In this document: piece by piece, positions 25,713 to 34,316 of the stretch
Layout of the letters: the number at the start of each line of letters is the position of its first letter
Position numbering within the stretch: the stretch's first letter is position 1
Source of the DNA: Prevotella sp.
GTDB taxonomy: Bacteria > Bacteroidota > Bacteroidia > Bacteroidales > Bacteroidaceae
NCBI GenBank assembly: GCA_017410365.1
Contig: JAFQQY010000020.1
Span: forward strand, 62,001 to 126,000
Length of the DNA stretch: 64,000 bases
Reading direction: 5' to 3'
Notes under the pieces: generated by a model
Database searches by the model: none
What the model was told of the DNA's origin: nothing
Seen by the model: the letters and a program-made list of their open reading frames with translations, nothing else
Position numbers and translations under genes: made by a program

Positions 25713-26603
25713 TCTCAAAATAACTTCTCCTGCCAAACCAATTTTTATGCGTCCGTCGTTTTTCACCGCTATCTTTGCGGCATACACGAGGTTGGCACGA
25801 GAGTCTTTGGTCTGGATGGTCTTTGGAGTGAACTCGCTCTCACTGGATATCCATGCTATCCGTCCTTCGTAGTCGTAACGCTCATCACCGCCGAAGTCGG
25901 CCACTACCCTAACCGTGTCTCCCAACTTTATGTTTGCCAACTGCGACGAGGTGAAATATGCACGGAGATAAATGGCGTTGAGGTCGGCAATCTTCACAAG
26001 CGGCTTGCCAGCCGTAGCCAGTTCGCCAGCCTCAGCATACTTGACAAGCACCGTTCCACCGACAGGAGCAGTGACACGGCATTTGGCTATACGGTCGTCG
26101 AGAGCCGCTATCTGTGCCTCCAGAGCAGCCGAGTTGTCGTTGATGGTGGCGGTATTCTTGCCAAGGGTTGACAGCAATGCCTCCATATTGCCCTGCAACA
26201 CCTTTATCTGCGCCTCTATGTCGTCGCGCTGCTTTCTGGTGGCAGCACCATCTGCCAGCATATTATCAACTCTCTGCAGCTCGCGCTTCTGCTTGGCTAT
26301 CTGCTCGCGCAGCGATGCCACTTGCTTACTGACATCAGGTCGTGAACTGAGCAGTGCCGTCTGCTGTGCCAGCAACTGCTTGCGCTGCAGATGCAGTTGC
26401 AGGCTGTCTATAACAGCCAACTCCGTGCCGGCCTCTATCGTTGCACCTTCATCGATACTGAAATTGAGAATCCTGCCCGCCGATTCGGAAGAGACAATAA
26501 CCTCTGTGGCTTCGAAGGTGCCCTGCGCGTCAAACTCCGTATCGCTGCCACACGATACTGTGAGCATTGCGATGGCTATGTATGCTAATCGTTTCATGTT
26601 CAT
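25710..26603 (-). CDS. HlyD-family membrane fusion lipoprotein (YbhG-like)
   Basis: A 297-residue periplasmic adaptor that would link the ABC permeases to the TolC-like channel. A lipoprotein signal ends at the Cys of MLTVSCGSD. Next come a lipoyl/barrel-sandwich half (EVIVSSESAGRILNFSIDEG), a long coiled-coil hairpin (about 75-165, with repeated LLAQQTALL and REQIAKQKRELQ-type heptads), the second lipoyl half (VTAPVGGTVLVKYAEAGE) and a beta-barrel domain. The gene starts 7 nt after the TolC-like gene. All members needed for a tripartite pump are therefore in one cluster. Confidence 0.9.
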   Translation of the reverse strand: MNMKRLAYIAIAMLTVSCGSDTEFDAQGTFEATEVIVSSESAGRILNFSIDEGATIEAGTELAVIDSLQLHLQRKQLLAQQTALLSSRPDVSKQVASLREQIAKQKRELQRVDNMLADGAATRKQRDDIEAQIKVLQGNMEALLSTLGKNTATINDNSAALEAQIAALDDRIAKCRVTAPVGGTVLVKYAEAGELATAGKPLVKIADLNAIYLRAYFTSSQLANIKLGDTVRVVADFGGDERYDYEGRIAWISSESEFTPKTIQTKDSRANLVYAAKIAVKNDGRIKIGLAGEVILR

Positions 26604-26610
26604 AAATATG

Positions 26611-27885
26611 TCATTGGTTTAAAGTGGTTTTAAGTCTATATACAGTCTGCAGCAGTTCTATCTCGTGAGCGCTCTGGTTCTGCACGGCTGTGGTCTCGTC
26701 GGCTATCTTGCGCAACAGGTCGGTGGCGTCGATAACACCATTCTTCAGTTGCGACTCTGCTGCCAGACGCACCCTCCGACGCAGTTCCACAATCTTGGCA
26801 TCGTCTTCAACAGCCATACGCAAACGCTCCACCTCACCGTCTTCCTGCATGGTCTGCATACTGGTGTTGAAAAGGAACACATCGCGCTGAACGGCAATCT
26901 GATTCTGTGCCGTGGCCAACTTGTCGAGGTTGTTCTTCTTGGTATATAAAGCACCTACGTTCCACGACATTCTCACTCCCACGATGCCATTGAGCGTAAG
27001 GTCGGTCTTGGTCATGCTTTTGAACATATCAAGACCGGGATAACCATAGTAGCCTTGGGCGAAAGCACTGAAACGTGGCATCACCGACGCATTGACGGCA
27101 CGACGACGGGCATCGAGCGTCTTGCTCTGTGCATAGAAATGTTGCAGTTCCGGACGTGCCACCGTGCGACTGTCCACATGCTGCATGACAGGACGCTCCA
27201 GTTTGTCGGCAGAAAGTGGTTTGCCTATGAACGCCTCCAGCATGCGACGGTAACTCTGACGCGACGTTTCTATCTGTCGGAGCGTTTGCTGGGCAGTAAG
27301 CAGTTCCGCCTCAACGGCATCCACATCGGCCTGCATCGCCACACCGTTCTTCAAAAAAGAGCGCAAACGACCGAGATTGCTTTCCAGTACGGCAATCAGC
27401 GACTTTGTCTGCACCACACGCTCATCGAGAAGCAGAATACCGAAATAGAGATTGTCAACCCTCGACTGAAGAGCATAAAGCGACACGTCGGTACGGCTGC
27501 GCTGTTCGGCAGCCTCAGCCTCGGCAATGGCCTTGTTCGCCTTATACTGACCGCCGTCCCATATATTCTGCGACACATCGACAGCCACCTTGTACTGGTC
27601 TTTTTCTATTCCCGACATATCAATGCCGTTGGCCTGCATCATCTTGCTGAAAGCTTGGGGATAGGTGGGCGTGGCCGACTGATACGTTGCCTGTCCGGAG
27701 AATGTCACCTGTGGCAGCCATGCCTTGGCCGCATTCGACAGATTGTATTGCTCTGCCTGGTCTATAAGTCCATATTTCCTAATCTCCGGATAATGGTTGC
27801 GTGCCATCGTGCGGCACTCGTCGAGCGTTTGCGCCGAGGCAAATGTTGCAACCAGCATGCAGCATGATAAACATAATCGTCTCAT
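26611..27885 (-). CDS. TolC-family outer membrane channel
   Basis: A 424-residue outer membrane efflux protein. It has a signal peptide (cleavage after FASAQ) and two repeated helix-strand halves. The first contains LSNAAKAWLPQVTFSGQATY and the second MPRFSAFAQGYYG, with the typical VGVRMSWNVGALY strand, then long helices with heptad repeats. It is the first gene of the pump cluster and stands behind a promoter with perfect spacing. Length and pattern are usual for the family. Confidence 0.9.
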   Translation of the reverse strand: MRRLCLSCCMLVATFASAQTLDECRTMARNHYPEIRKYGLIDQAEQYNLSNAAKAWLPQVTFSGQATYQSATPTYPQAFSKMMQANGIDMSGIEKDQYKVAVDVSQNIWDGGQYKANKAIAEAEAAEQRSRTDVSLYALQSRVDNLYFGILLLDERVVQTKSLIAVLESNLGRLRSFLKNGVAMQADVDAVEAELLTAQQTLRQIETSRQSYRRMLEAFIGKPLSADKLERPVMQHVDSRTVARPELQHFYAQSKTLDARRRAVNASVMPRFSAFAQGYYGYPGLDMFKSMTKTDLTLNGIVGVRMSWNVGALYTKKNNLDKLATAQNQIAVQRDVFLFNTSMQTMQEDGEVERLRMAVEDDAKIVELRRRVRLAAESQLKNGVIDATDLLRKIADETTAVQNQSAHEIELLQTVYRLKTTLNQ

Positions 27886-27917
27886 AACTCAGTTTCGTCA
27901 AAATAGTTTTACGGTTG

Positions 27918-27949
27918 CAAAGATAGTCAAATGATTTGGACTACCAAAA
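27918..27949 (-). promoter_or_regulatory. Promoter of the tripartite efflux operon
   Basis: On the minus strand TTTTG (27945-27949), a 19-nt spacer and TATCTTTG (27918-27925) give a full Bacteroidota consensus promoter, 33 nt before the TolC-family start codon. Confidence 0.75.
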
Positions 27950-27959
27950 CTTTTTTAAG

Positions 27960-28718
27960 TTATTTCAACAGTCGGTCTTTGCTTGAGGAACATCTGCAGT
28001 CTTCACTGCGGCAGAATGCGATGCTGTTGAAATTCATTGTAATGGCATCAATGCACAGCAGGCGGTTGGTGAGCAACGACCCGCATTGTGTGAAATATTT
28101 CAGTACTTCAGTGGCCTGTATCGTTCCAACCATTCCAGCCACGGCACCTAAGATGCCGGCATCGTTGCTGTTGGGCATGCTGCCTGCTTCCGGTTCGTTG
28201 CCGAAAAGACATCTGTAGCATGCACTGCCAGGAACATAGGTGAACACCTGACCGCCAAAGCGCAGCAGACTGCCATGAGAGAATGGCTTGCCCAAAGCAA
28301 CACATACGTCGTTTATCAAGAACTTGGCAGCAAAATTGTCTGTGGCATCAACGATGAAATCGTATTGTTTTATCAGTTCCTCCGCATTAGCCTCGTTAAA
28401 AAGACCGTTTATGGCATCGATGGTAATGTCTGGGTTTATGGCGGTCATCTTCTCTTTCGCACTCTCCACCTTTGACTTCCCGCGGTCGTCAGAAAAGTGG
28501 ATGACCTGTCGTTGCAGATTGCTTATGTCCACATTGTCGGCGTCGATGATTCCTATTCGGCCAATGCCTGCCGCTGCAAGATATAATGCTATGGGCGAAC
28601 CCAGTCCACCAGCGCCCACAATGAGAACGCTGGCGGAAAGGAGTCGCTCTTGTCCTTCAGCACCTACACCGTCGAGCACGATGTGGCGCTTGTATCTTTC
28701 TTTTTGTTCTTCGGTCAT
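27960..28718 (-). CDS. ThiF/MoeB/HesA-family adenylyltransferase
   Basis: A 252-residue E1-like enzyme that adenylates the C-terminus of a small sulfur-carrier protein such as ThiS or MoaD. It has GAGGLGSPIALYLAAAG for nucleotide binding, DxDxVDxSNLQRQ (DADNVDISNLQRQ) and two zinc-binding Cys pairs, CYRC and CRSEDCRC. The start ATG before TEEQKERY is preferred; the frame opens five codons earlier at a TTG that would overlap the nitroreductase gene. No thiS, thiG or moa gene is nearby, so the pathway (thiamine or molybdopterin) is undecided. It follows the nitroreductase gene by 4 nt. Confidence 0.88.
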   Translation of the reverse strand: MTEEQKERYKRHIVLDGVGAEGQERLLSASVLIVGAGGLGSPIALYLAAAGIGRIGIIDADNVDISNLQRQVIHFSDDRGKSKVESAKEKMTAINPDITIDAINGLFNEANAEELIKQYDFIVDATDNFAAKFLINDVCVALGKPFSHGSLLRFGGQVFTYVPGSACYRCLFGNEPEAGSMPNSNDAGILGAVAGMVGTIQATEVLKYFTQCGSLLTNRLLCIDAITMNFNSIAFCRSEDCRCSSSKDRLLK

Positions 28719-28722
28719 GAAT

Positions 28723-29352
28723 CTATTCAACAAACTTCACCTTGCCCATGTCGCGTGGCTTTGCTTCTGGTGATTCGTCAGCATATCCCAAACCGATGCA
28801 AAGGCATAGTTCGTAGCCCTCGCTGAATCCGAGTTTCTCAAGCACTGGCTTGCAAACGTCGTTGTCGGTGAGGAAGCGTACAGGACTGCCAAGGCATATT
28901 GAACCGACACCCATTGACCATGCCGACAACATGATGTTCTGCGACATCAGTCCGCAGTCGTATGCAGAGAAGTCATAACTGAGGTCGCGTGCGATGAACA
29001 CCATCACCGGAGCACCGCGGAAACAACCCTTAATCATCTCAGCATCCATGTCTGGATGTCCCTTTGCCATGGCATCCTTAATCTCTTCCATCACGGTAGG
29101 ATTGTCAACGATGCGCACCTCCCACGACTGTTTATTCTGTCCGTTAGGCGCATTAATACCGCACTCCATAATCTTGTTCAGCGTGTCGCGGCTAACAGGT
29201 TTATCCTGATACTTGCGAATACTGCGACGTGCCATGATGTTTTCAATCACTTCGTTCTTGTCTTCCATAACCGTTTGTTCCTTTGGTTGCTCTGTGCACG
29301 ATATAACCGTAGCGGCTATCAGTGCAGCAAAAATAATTTTACTTAGTTTCAT
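28723..29352 (-). CDS. Nitroreductase-family lipoprotein
   Basis: A 209-residue FMN-dependent nitroreductase-family protein. The core is typical: ENIMARRSIRKYQDKPV for FMN phosphate binding, GINAPNGQNKQSWEVRIV, and the C-terminal GYADESPEAKPRDMGKVKF. Unusually, it starts with a lipoprotein signal peptide (ALIAATVISCTEQPKEQ, lipobox Cys at about residue 19), which puts a flavoprotein in the cell envelope. Such exported members do occur in Bacteroidales. Redox substrate unknown. It is 19 nt after murF and 4 nt before the ThiF-like gene. Confidence 0.9.
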   Translation of the reverse strand: MKLSKIIFAALIAATVISCTEQPKEQTVMEDKNEVIENIMARRSIRKYQDKPVSRDTLNKIMECGINAPNGQNKQSWEVRIVDNPTVMEEIKDAMAKGHPDMDAEMIKGCFRGAPVMVFIARDLSYDFSAYDCGLMSQNIMLSAWSMGVGSICLGSPVRFLTDNDVCKPVLEKLGFSEGYELCLCIGLGYADESPEAKPRDMGKVKFVE

Positions 29353-29371
29353 GTTCTTAATTGTTTTTTAG

Positions 29372-30709
29372 TTATAAGTACTCTGGCAACAGATACAGCT
29401 TAATGGAGTTGCTGCCTTTTACCAATATATAATAGTCTTTTGGCTTGTCTTCGTTGATGGCAGCCTTTACTTCATCAACATTGTTGAACTTTCGGAAATC
29501 GCAGTCGGTCTTGCCGAACTCATCGCCAACAAGCCACACACAGTCGAAAGCGCACTCTTTCAGATAGTCGGCAACTTTCTGATGCTCTTCATCGCTAACT
29601 CCGCCCAGTTCTTTCATGTCGCCAAGAATCACCATCTTGTGATCCACCTGCATGTCATTGAAATTCCTTAGTGCAGCCATCATGCTGGTAGGGTTGGCAT
29701 TGTAGGCATCAACAATCAAGCGGTTGCTCTCGGTTATCGTCAGCTGAGAACGGTTGTTGCTCGGGATGTAATTGCTCAGTGCATGGCATATCTGTTCTTC
29801 GCTCACTCCGAAATGCTTACCGATACATGCAGCAGCCAGCATATTGGTGAGGTTATATGTGCCGATGAGGTGGGTAGGGATTTGAGTTGACGAGTTGGCG
29901 AGCTGACAAGTTGACGAGTTGTTTGACTCTTTCATGTTTGTCGGGTAAGTCAACTCAATCTCCAGCAGCGGATTGCATGCCGTCACTTTGCCGCATACGC
30001 TTAATGAACTGCTGTTGTCTGTACCATACCTTACTATATTCAGTCCTTGTGAAATGGCAGCGAGATGCTCGTTCTCGTTGTGCAGGAAGATAGTGCTGGC
30101 AGGTTTTGTGCGCAGATAGTCGAAAAGTTCGCCCTTTGTCTGCACCACACCTTCAAACGAACCGAACCCTTGCAGATGTGCACGTCCTACGTTTGTGATG
30201 ATGCCATAGTCTGGTTCCGCCGTCTCTGCCAGTGTCTTTATGTCGCCAGGATGACTTGCGCCCATTTCAATGATGGCTATCTCATGGTCTTTGTTGAGGC
30301 GCAGCAATGTCTTTGGCACGCCAATGTCATTGTTGAAATTGCCTTGTGTATAGAGAACGTTGTACTTCTCTCCAAGTACGGCAGCAGTCAGTTCCTTTGT
30401 CGTTGTCTTGCCGTTAGTACCTGTAATGCCGATTACCGGGATGTTGAATTGGCGGCGATGGTGGCGTGCCAGCAGTTTCAGTGTCTTCAGACAATCATCA
30501 ACCACGATGAAACGGTCGTCTTTCGCATATTCCGGATTATCTATTACAGCATACGCGCATCCTTTTTCGATGGCCATTTCAGCAAATTTATTGCCGTCGA
30601 ACGACTCGCCCTTTAGTGCGAAGAACATCGAACCCTCAGGACAATCCCTGCTGTCGGTGGTTAGTGCTCCGCACTCTTGGTATATCTCGTATAGTCTTTC
30701 TATTTCCAT
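29372..30709 (-). CDS. murF: UDP-MurNAc-tripeptide:D-Ala-D-Ala ligase MurF
   Basis: A 445-residue cytoplasmic Mur ligase that adds D-Ala-D-Ala to UDP-MurNAc-tripeptide. The P-loop GITGTNGKTTTKEL, the NxxxAxA-like NMLAAACIG and DAYNANPTSM motifs and KGSNSIKL end are in place. The start MEIERLYEIYQ is normal. Between ELTYPTN and THLIGTYNL there is a low-complexity stretch, NSSTCQLANSSTQ, encoded by five units of the intergenic octamer repeat, which is an in-frame insertion in a surface loop before the C-terminal part of the ATPase domain. The enzyme is essential, so the insertion must be tolerated. Confidence 0.95.
   Translation of the reverse strand: MEIERLYEIYQECGALTTDSRDCPEGSMFFALKGESFDGNKFAEMAIEKGCAYAVIDNPEYAKDDRFIVVDDCLKTLKLLARHHRRQFNIPVIGITGTNGKTTTKELTAAVLGEKYNVLYTQGNFNNDIGVPKTLLRLNKDHEIAIIEMGASHPGDIKTLAETAEPDYGIITNVGRAHLQGFGSFEGVVQTKGELFDYLRTKPASTIFLHNENEHLAAISQGLNIVRYGTDNSSSLSVCGKVTACNPLLEIELTYPTNMKESNNSSTCQLANSSTQIPTHLIGTYNLTNMLAAACIGKHFGVSEEQICHALSNYIPSNNRSQLTITESNRLIVDAYNANPTSMMAALRNFNDMQVDHKMVILGDMKELGGVSDEEHQKVADYLKECAFDCVWLVGDEFGKTDCDFRKFNNVDEVKAAINEDKPKDYYILVKGSNSIKLYLLPEYL
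29884..29923. repeat. Octamer tandem repeat inside murF
   Basis: Five in-register units GAGTTGAC, GAGTTGGC, GAGCTGAC, AAGTTGAC and GAGTTGTT, the complement of the AACTCGTC-type repeat found in several spacers of the window. It encodes about 13 Ser/Thr/Gln/Asn-rich residues of MurF. Confidence 0.8.
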
Positions 30710-30745
30710 AATTCCATTCTTATTTTAATCCATTGTCTTAAACAA

Positions 30746-30777
30746 CAAAAGTAGGCAACAATTTTTGAATATCAAAA
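30746..30777 (-). promoter_or_regulatory. Promoter of murF
   Basis: TTTTG (30773-30777), a 19-nt spacer and TACTTTTG (30746-30753) on the minus strand; 37 nt before the start codon. Confidence 0.75.
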
Positions 30778-30788
30778 TTTTTTGCAAG

Positions 30789-31583
30789 CTATTTAGTCAA
30801 GTCAGGATTCTTTCTGTTGCTTAAATCCTTATATGCAGCTTTCAACGAGGCGTTGGTTACTTTAAACTCCACAGGTGCAGCCACTCGTGCCGAGTCGGTA
30901 AGACTATGAGCAAACAGCCATTTGTATATCTCTTTATGATAGAATGCCCGGGCAAGAGCCGAGTGGTTCATTCCCTTTATGCGGTCGTAGTGGAGACGCG
31001 GTGCGCCACCCTCAGCAGCTTCCATTGCCTTGACCACGATGTCGCTCTGCTTCACGCTGACAGCACGGTCGGCAGTGCCGTGCATTATCCACATCGGCAA
31101 CTGAGTCAGTCCGCTGTAGTCCTTAACCGTTCCGCCGCCGCACATTGCTATTCCTGCTGCCACCTTCTCGGGATAAGTGGCACAGAAGTCGATAGTGCCA
31201 TAACCTCCAAGACTCATTCCCAGCACATAGATGCGTGTAGTATCGATGGAATGGTTGTTTTTTGCCCATTCCACAATGTCCATCACCTTGTTCGGTCGCC
31301 ATGCTCCACCAGGATTTTGCGGTGCCACGACAAAGGCATCAATCTCGCGTCCCTTCTCAATGGCATCTATTGTGCCGTAGCGTCTCACCTTGTTGAGATT
31401 CTTTCCGCACAGACTTGCACCATGCAGAAAAACCACCAAGGGTTTGACGCTGTCAGTGTCTGTCGGTTGGTAGAACCAGAAGTTGTATCCTTTTTCTATT
31501 TCTCCCTTATGCGCCGTTATCTTTTGTGCTGATATGTTTAATGTAGTCATCAACACAGAAAATATCATTAGTAACTTCTTCAT
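30789..31583 (-). CDS. Secreted alpha/beta-hydrolase (PHB depolymerase/esterase-like)
   Basis: A 264-residue exported esterase. After a signal peptide ending NISAQ, the fold shows LVVFLHGASLCGKN (oxyanion region), the nucleophile elbow GMSLGGYG, an Asp in MHGTADRAV and a His in KGMNHSALA. It resembles CE1/PHB-depolymerase-type esterases common in Bacteroidales, some of which act on feruloyl or acetyl esters of plant polysaccharides. The substrate cannot be fixed. It is separated from the beta-propeller lipoprotein gene by 12 nt on the same strand and may be cotranscribed. Confidence 0.85.
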   Translation of the reverse strand: MKKLLMIFSVLMTTLNISAQKITAHKGEIEKGYNFWFYQPTDTDSVKPLVVFLHGASLCGKNLNKVRRYGTIDAIEKGREIDAFVVAPQNPGGAWRPNKVMDIVEWAKNNHSIDTTRIYVLGMSLGGYGTIDFCATYPEKVAAGIAMCGGGTVKDYSGLTQLPMWIMHGTADRAVSVKQSDIVVKAMEAAEGGAPRLHYDRIKGMNHSALARAFYHKEIYKWLFAHSLTDSARVAAPVEFKVTNASLKAAYKDLSNRKNPDLTK

Positions 31584-31595
31584 TAAGTTATTCCT

Positions 31596-33182
31596 TTACT
31601 TTATTGTCATTTTAAAAATTGAACGTCCTCGCGAACCTACAACAACATGGTTGTCTATAACGACAGGCGATGACTCGAAATTTTCTCCTACACGGCAGGT
31701 GTATATTATCTTGCCGTCTATACCGTTTATTAGATAGACGTTGCCAAAGGTGTCGCCGGTGAAGATAAACATCTCGTCTTTTTCATTTGTGAATCCAACG
31801 GGTGACGACCATGCGTAATGTTTAAGATGTGTGCGATAAGCGATTGCTCCGGTCTTACGGTCGAAGGCGATGAAGTCGCCGTTCTGTCTTTTTTTATTTA
31901 TAACACAGTTAGTGAAAATCAATCCATTGCAGTTGCCTTTCCCCAATAACGGCGAAGCATAAAAACCACCATCGAAGTGTTTGTCGTTTATGTTAAATCT
32001 TTTGCCTTGCACTGGGGTCTCCCATATTATTTTGCCATTCAAGGCATCGAGTTTTCTAAAGAAGGCAGTGCTGTCGTTTCTTCTGTCAACTTCACATCCT
32101 GTATAAACAAAAGGTTTTCCTCCTTCCTCTGCCACTACGATGGTAGCATCTGTGTCATCCCCATTCTCAAAGCACCATACAGGACGCATTGTATTTAGGT
32201 TTATGCATAGCACATTGCCGTGGTTGTCAGCAGTATAGCCGTAATTTCTATAAATAGATATAGAGGCTTCCATGCCCGGTGCCATACCATTTTTTGTATA
32301 TTTCATTACAGTGTGCGGGATAATATGCCCATCTTTGCATACATATTTGTATAGTGAACCATTCTCTCCAGGCCAAAACAGAAACTGTCCTACTCTTACA
32401 GGTGAAGAATCGAATGCGCCCCAACCGCGGTATGCTTTACGGTCTTCTGCCATGAACTGCTTTATCTTGCCTTTGCCTATGTCTATAACCATGTGGCCGA
32501 AAGGTCTTTTGGCAGGAACACCTTGGCCTACATAGAGGTTTCCGTTAAGTTCCGGGTCGAGCGAGATGGAACCTTTTATGGGATTGCCCGCATCTATTGG
32601 CTGACGGGAAATTTTTCCAGTTTTGAAATTAAGGAAATAAACATATCCGCAAAGGGAACCCACTATGATTTCTTCGTTGTCGAAATCTGCAGTGGCTATT
32701 CCAGATAGTTTTATTTTATCAGCTTCGTGTTTATTCCATTTTACATATACAGGCTGGCCTGTCCATCCGGAACCGCCGCCCCAGATGCCGAACTTAGTAC
32801 GGCAAGTGTCAAACTCTGTTACGAATTCCCAATCAACGGCTATTGAATCAGGAGAACCTTTGACTCTACCGCCAAAGTCAGCTTGCCTGCAAGGACTATT
32901 ACGGAACATAAAAACACCAGGGACATCAGTATACAAACTACTAAGATTGTTTATTACAGAATCAGTGGTATCATTTTTCAGTTCAATAACATATCTAATT
33001 AATTTTGCAGAGGCAAAAGCTGTATCAGGCAGCACTTTGGCCGTAAAGTCACATTCTACAGTATCAACTGTATCAGCGGTCAAAGTGTCTGATGACTCTT
33101 CTGAATTTGCAGTCGAGCTCTTTTGTCTTGTGCAGCAACAGAGAATCAAGCATAATAGTACAAGGTGAACAATATGTCTCAT
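31596..33182 (-). CDS. PQQ/WD-like beta-propeller lipoprotein
   Basis: A 528-residue exported lipoprotein (LVLLCLILCCCTRQKSS). The mature part has repeated blade-like segments such as IIVGSLCGYVYFLNFKTG, GYTADNHGNVLCINLNTM, FRKLDALNGKIIWETPVQG and GDTFGNVYLINGIDGKIIY, which fit a quinoprotein-alcohol-dehydrogenase-like eight-bladed propeller. No catalytic PQQ residues can be confirmed, so a binding or scaffolding role is more likely. It is followed by the esterase gene. Confidence 0.75.
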   Translation of the reverse strand: MRHIVHLVLLCLILCCCTRQKSSTANSEESSDTLTADTVDTVECDFTAKVLPDTAFASAKLIRYVIELKNDTTDSVINNLSSLYTDVPGVFMFRNSPCRQADFGGRVKGSPDSIAVDWEFVTEFDTCRTKFGIWGGGSGWTGQPVYVKWNKHEADKIKLSGIATADFDNEEIIVGSLCGYVYFLNFKTGKISRQPIDAGNPIKGSISLDPELNGNLYVGQGVPAKRPFGHMVIDIGKGKIKQFMAEDRKAYRGWGAFDSSPVRVGQFLFWPGENGSLYKYVCKDGHIIPHTVMKYTKNGMAPGMEASISIYRNYGYTADNHGNVLCINLNTMRPVWCFENGDDTDATIVVAEEGGKPFVYTGCEVDRRNDSTAFFRKLDALNGKIIWETPVQGKRFNINDKHFDGGFYASPLLGKGNCNGLIFTNCVINKKRQNGDFIAFDRKTGAIAYRTHLKHYAWSSPVGFTNEKDEMFIFTGDTFGNVYLINGIDGKIIYTCRVGENFESSPVVIDNHVVVGSRGRSIFKMTIK

Positions 33183-33239
33183 TGCTTCTTCGTCTTGCTT
33201 TTAATTAGGGTGAATAAGTCTTTATAGTTATATCATTTG

Positions 33240-33247
33240 CAAAAATA
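33240..33247 (-). promoter_or_regulatory. Promoter -7 box of the propeller lipoprotein gene
   Basis: TATTTTTG on the minus strand, 57 nt before the start codon, matching TAnnTTTG. Confidence 0.45.
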
Positions 33248-33370
33248 CAAACTTTTTCTTATAATCATAAAATATTGATAGTTAAATCGTTCCTCAATGA
33301 GTGTCAATGTCAACATTAATATTATTATGAAAAAATCAATCATTTATTCCGCGATTAATCAGAAAAATAT

Positions 33371-33378
33371 TAATTTTG
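33371..33378 (+). promoter_or_regulatory. Promoter -7 box of nadE
   Basis: TAATTTTG, 58 nt before the nadE start codon, in the divergent gap with the propeller lipoprotein gene. A clear -33 partner was not found. Confidence 0.45.
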
Positions 33379-33436
33379 CCACTGCAGCAAACCAGTATGC
33401 GCTGACCGTTTTAAGATAATAAATATATACATTGAT

Positions 33437-34315
33437 ATGAAAGAGATATTTGAACGTATTGTAACTCAGACAGGTGAGTATCTGACGAGATATAACCTTA
33501 AGGCTATGGTGCTAGGACTTTCTGGTGGCCTTGACTCAACAGTATGTGCAGCCATTGGCTGTGAGGTGGCAAAGCTTTATGGTATTCAATTGATAGGTAT
33601 TTCTATGCCATGCCGTTCAAACAGCAATGAAGAGAACGACATAGCGAGAAATGCGGGCATTGCCTTTTGCAACAGGTTCGTTACAATGAACCTGCAAGAC
33701 CTCTATGGACTGGCTAAGTTTAAGTGCGACACCGAACTGGGCGAATCGACACCTCTCTCACAAGGCAACATCAAGGCGCGTCTGCGCATGATGATGCTGT
33801 ATAATACGGCAACAATCAGTGGCGGACTGGTCATTGATACCGACAATCTGTCGGAACATTTCCTCGGGTTCTGGACTATTCATGGTGATGTGGGTGACTT
33901 TAAACCGATAGGAAAACTGTGGAAGACCGAGGTCTATGAACTTGCCAAGTGGATAAGGGATGATTATCAGACAAGATTGAACGGCGCTTCGGCCGACAAG
34001 GAACAATGTCAGACGGCAATCGTTGCCCTCAACAATGCCATTAACATAACTCCAACCGATGGCAATGCTGTTGCCATCGGCGGTGACATGGGGCAGATAG
34101 CACCTGGATATACATACACAGAGGTAGATATCGTGCTGAAATATCTTGTTGACAACAACGTTCAGAAGAATATGCTTGCTTCTGATGCCGGACTTAACGA
34201 TATTGCAGCGCAGCACTTTGACGGCGACATGGCTATGGTGGAGCGTATTGCCAACAGATATTACGGTTCTGCTTTCAAACGTAACACCGGTTATGTGGGA
34301 GCGGTATTATACTAA
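33437..34315 (+). CDS. nadE: NAD+ synthetase (ammonia-type)
   Basis: A 292-residue enzyme making NAD+ from deamido-NAD+, ammonia and ATP. The PP-loop is LGLSGGLDSTVCAAI, and the GTDNxxE-like segment is VIDTDNLSEHFLGFWTIHGDVGD, followed by KTEVYELAKWI. The protein lacks the N-terminal glutaminase domain, so it would use free ammonia. Length is close to that of single-domain NadE. It converges with the PL9 gene, with one base between the stops and no hairpin between them. Confidence 0.92.
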   Translation: MKEIFERIVTQTGEYLTRYNLKAMVLGLSGGLDSTVCAAIGCEVAKLYGIQLIGISMPCRSNSNEENDIARNAGIAFCNRFVTMNLQDLYGLAKFKCDTELGESTPLSQGNIKARLRMMMLYNTATISGGLVIDTDNLSEHFLGFWTIHGDVGDFKPIGKLWKTEVYELAKWIRDDYQTRLNGASADKEQCQTAIVALNNAINITPTDGNAVAIGGDMGQIAPGYTYTEVDIVLKYLVDNNVQKNMLASDAGLNDIAAQHFDGDMAMVERIANRYYGSAFKRNTGYVGAVLY

Positions 34316-34316
34316 C

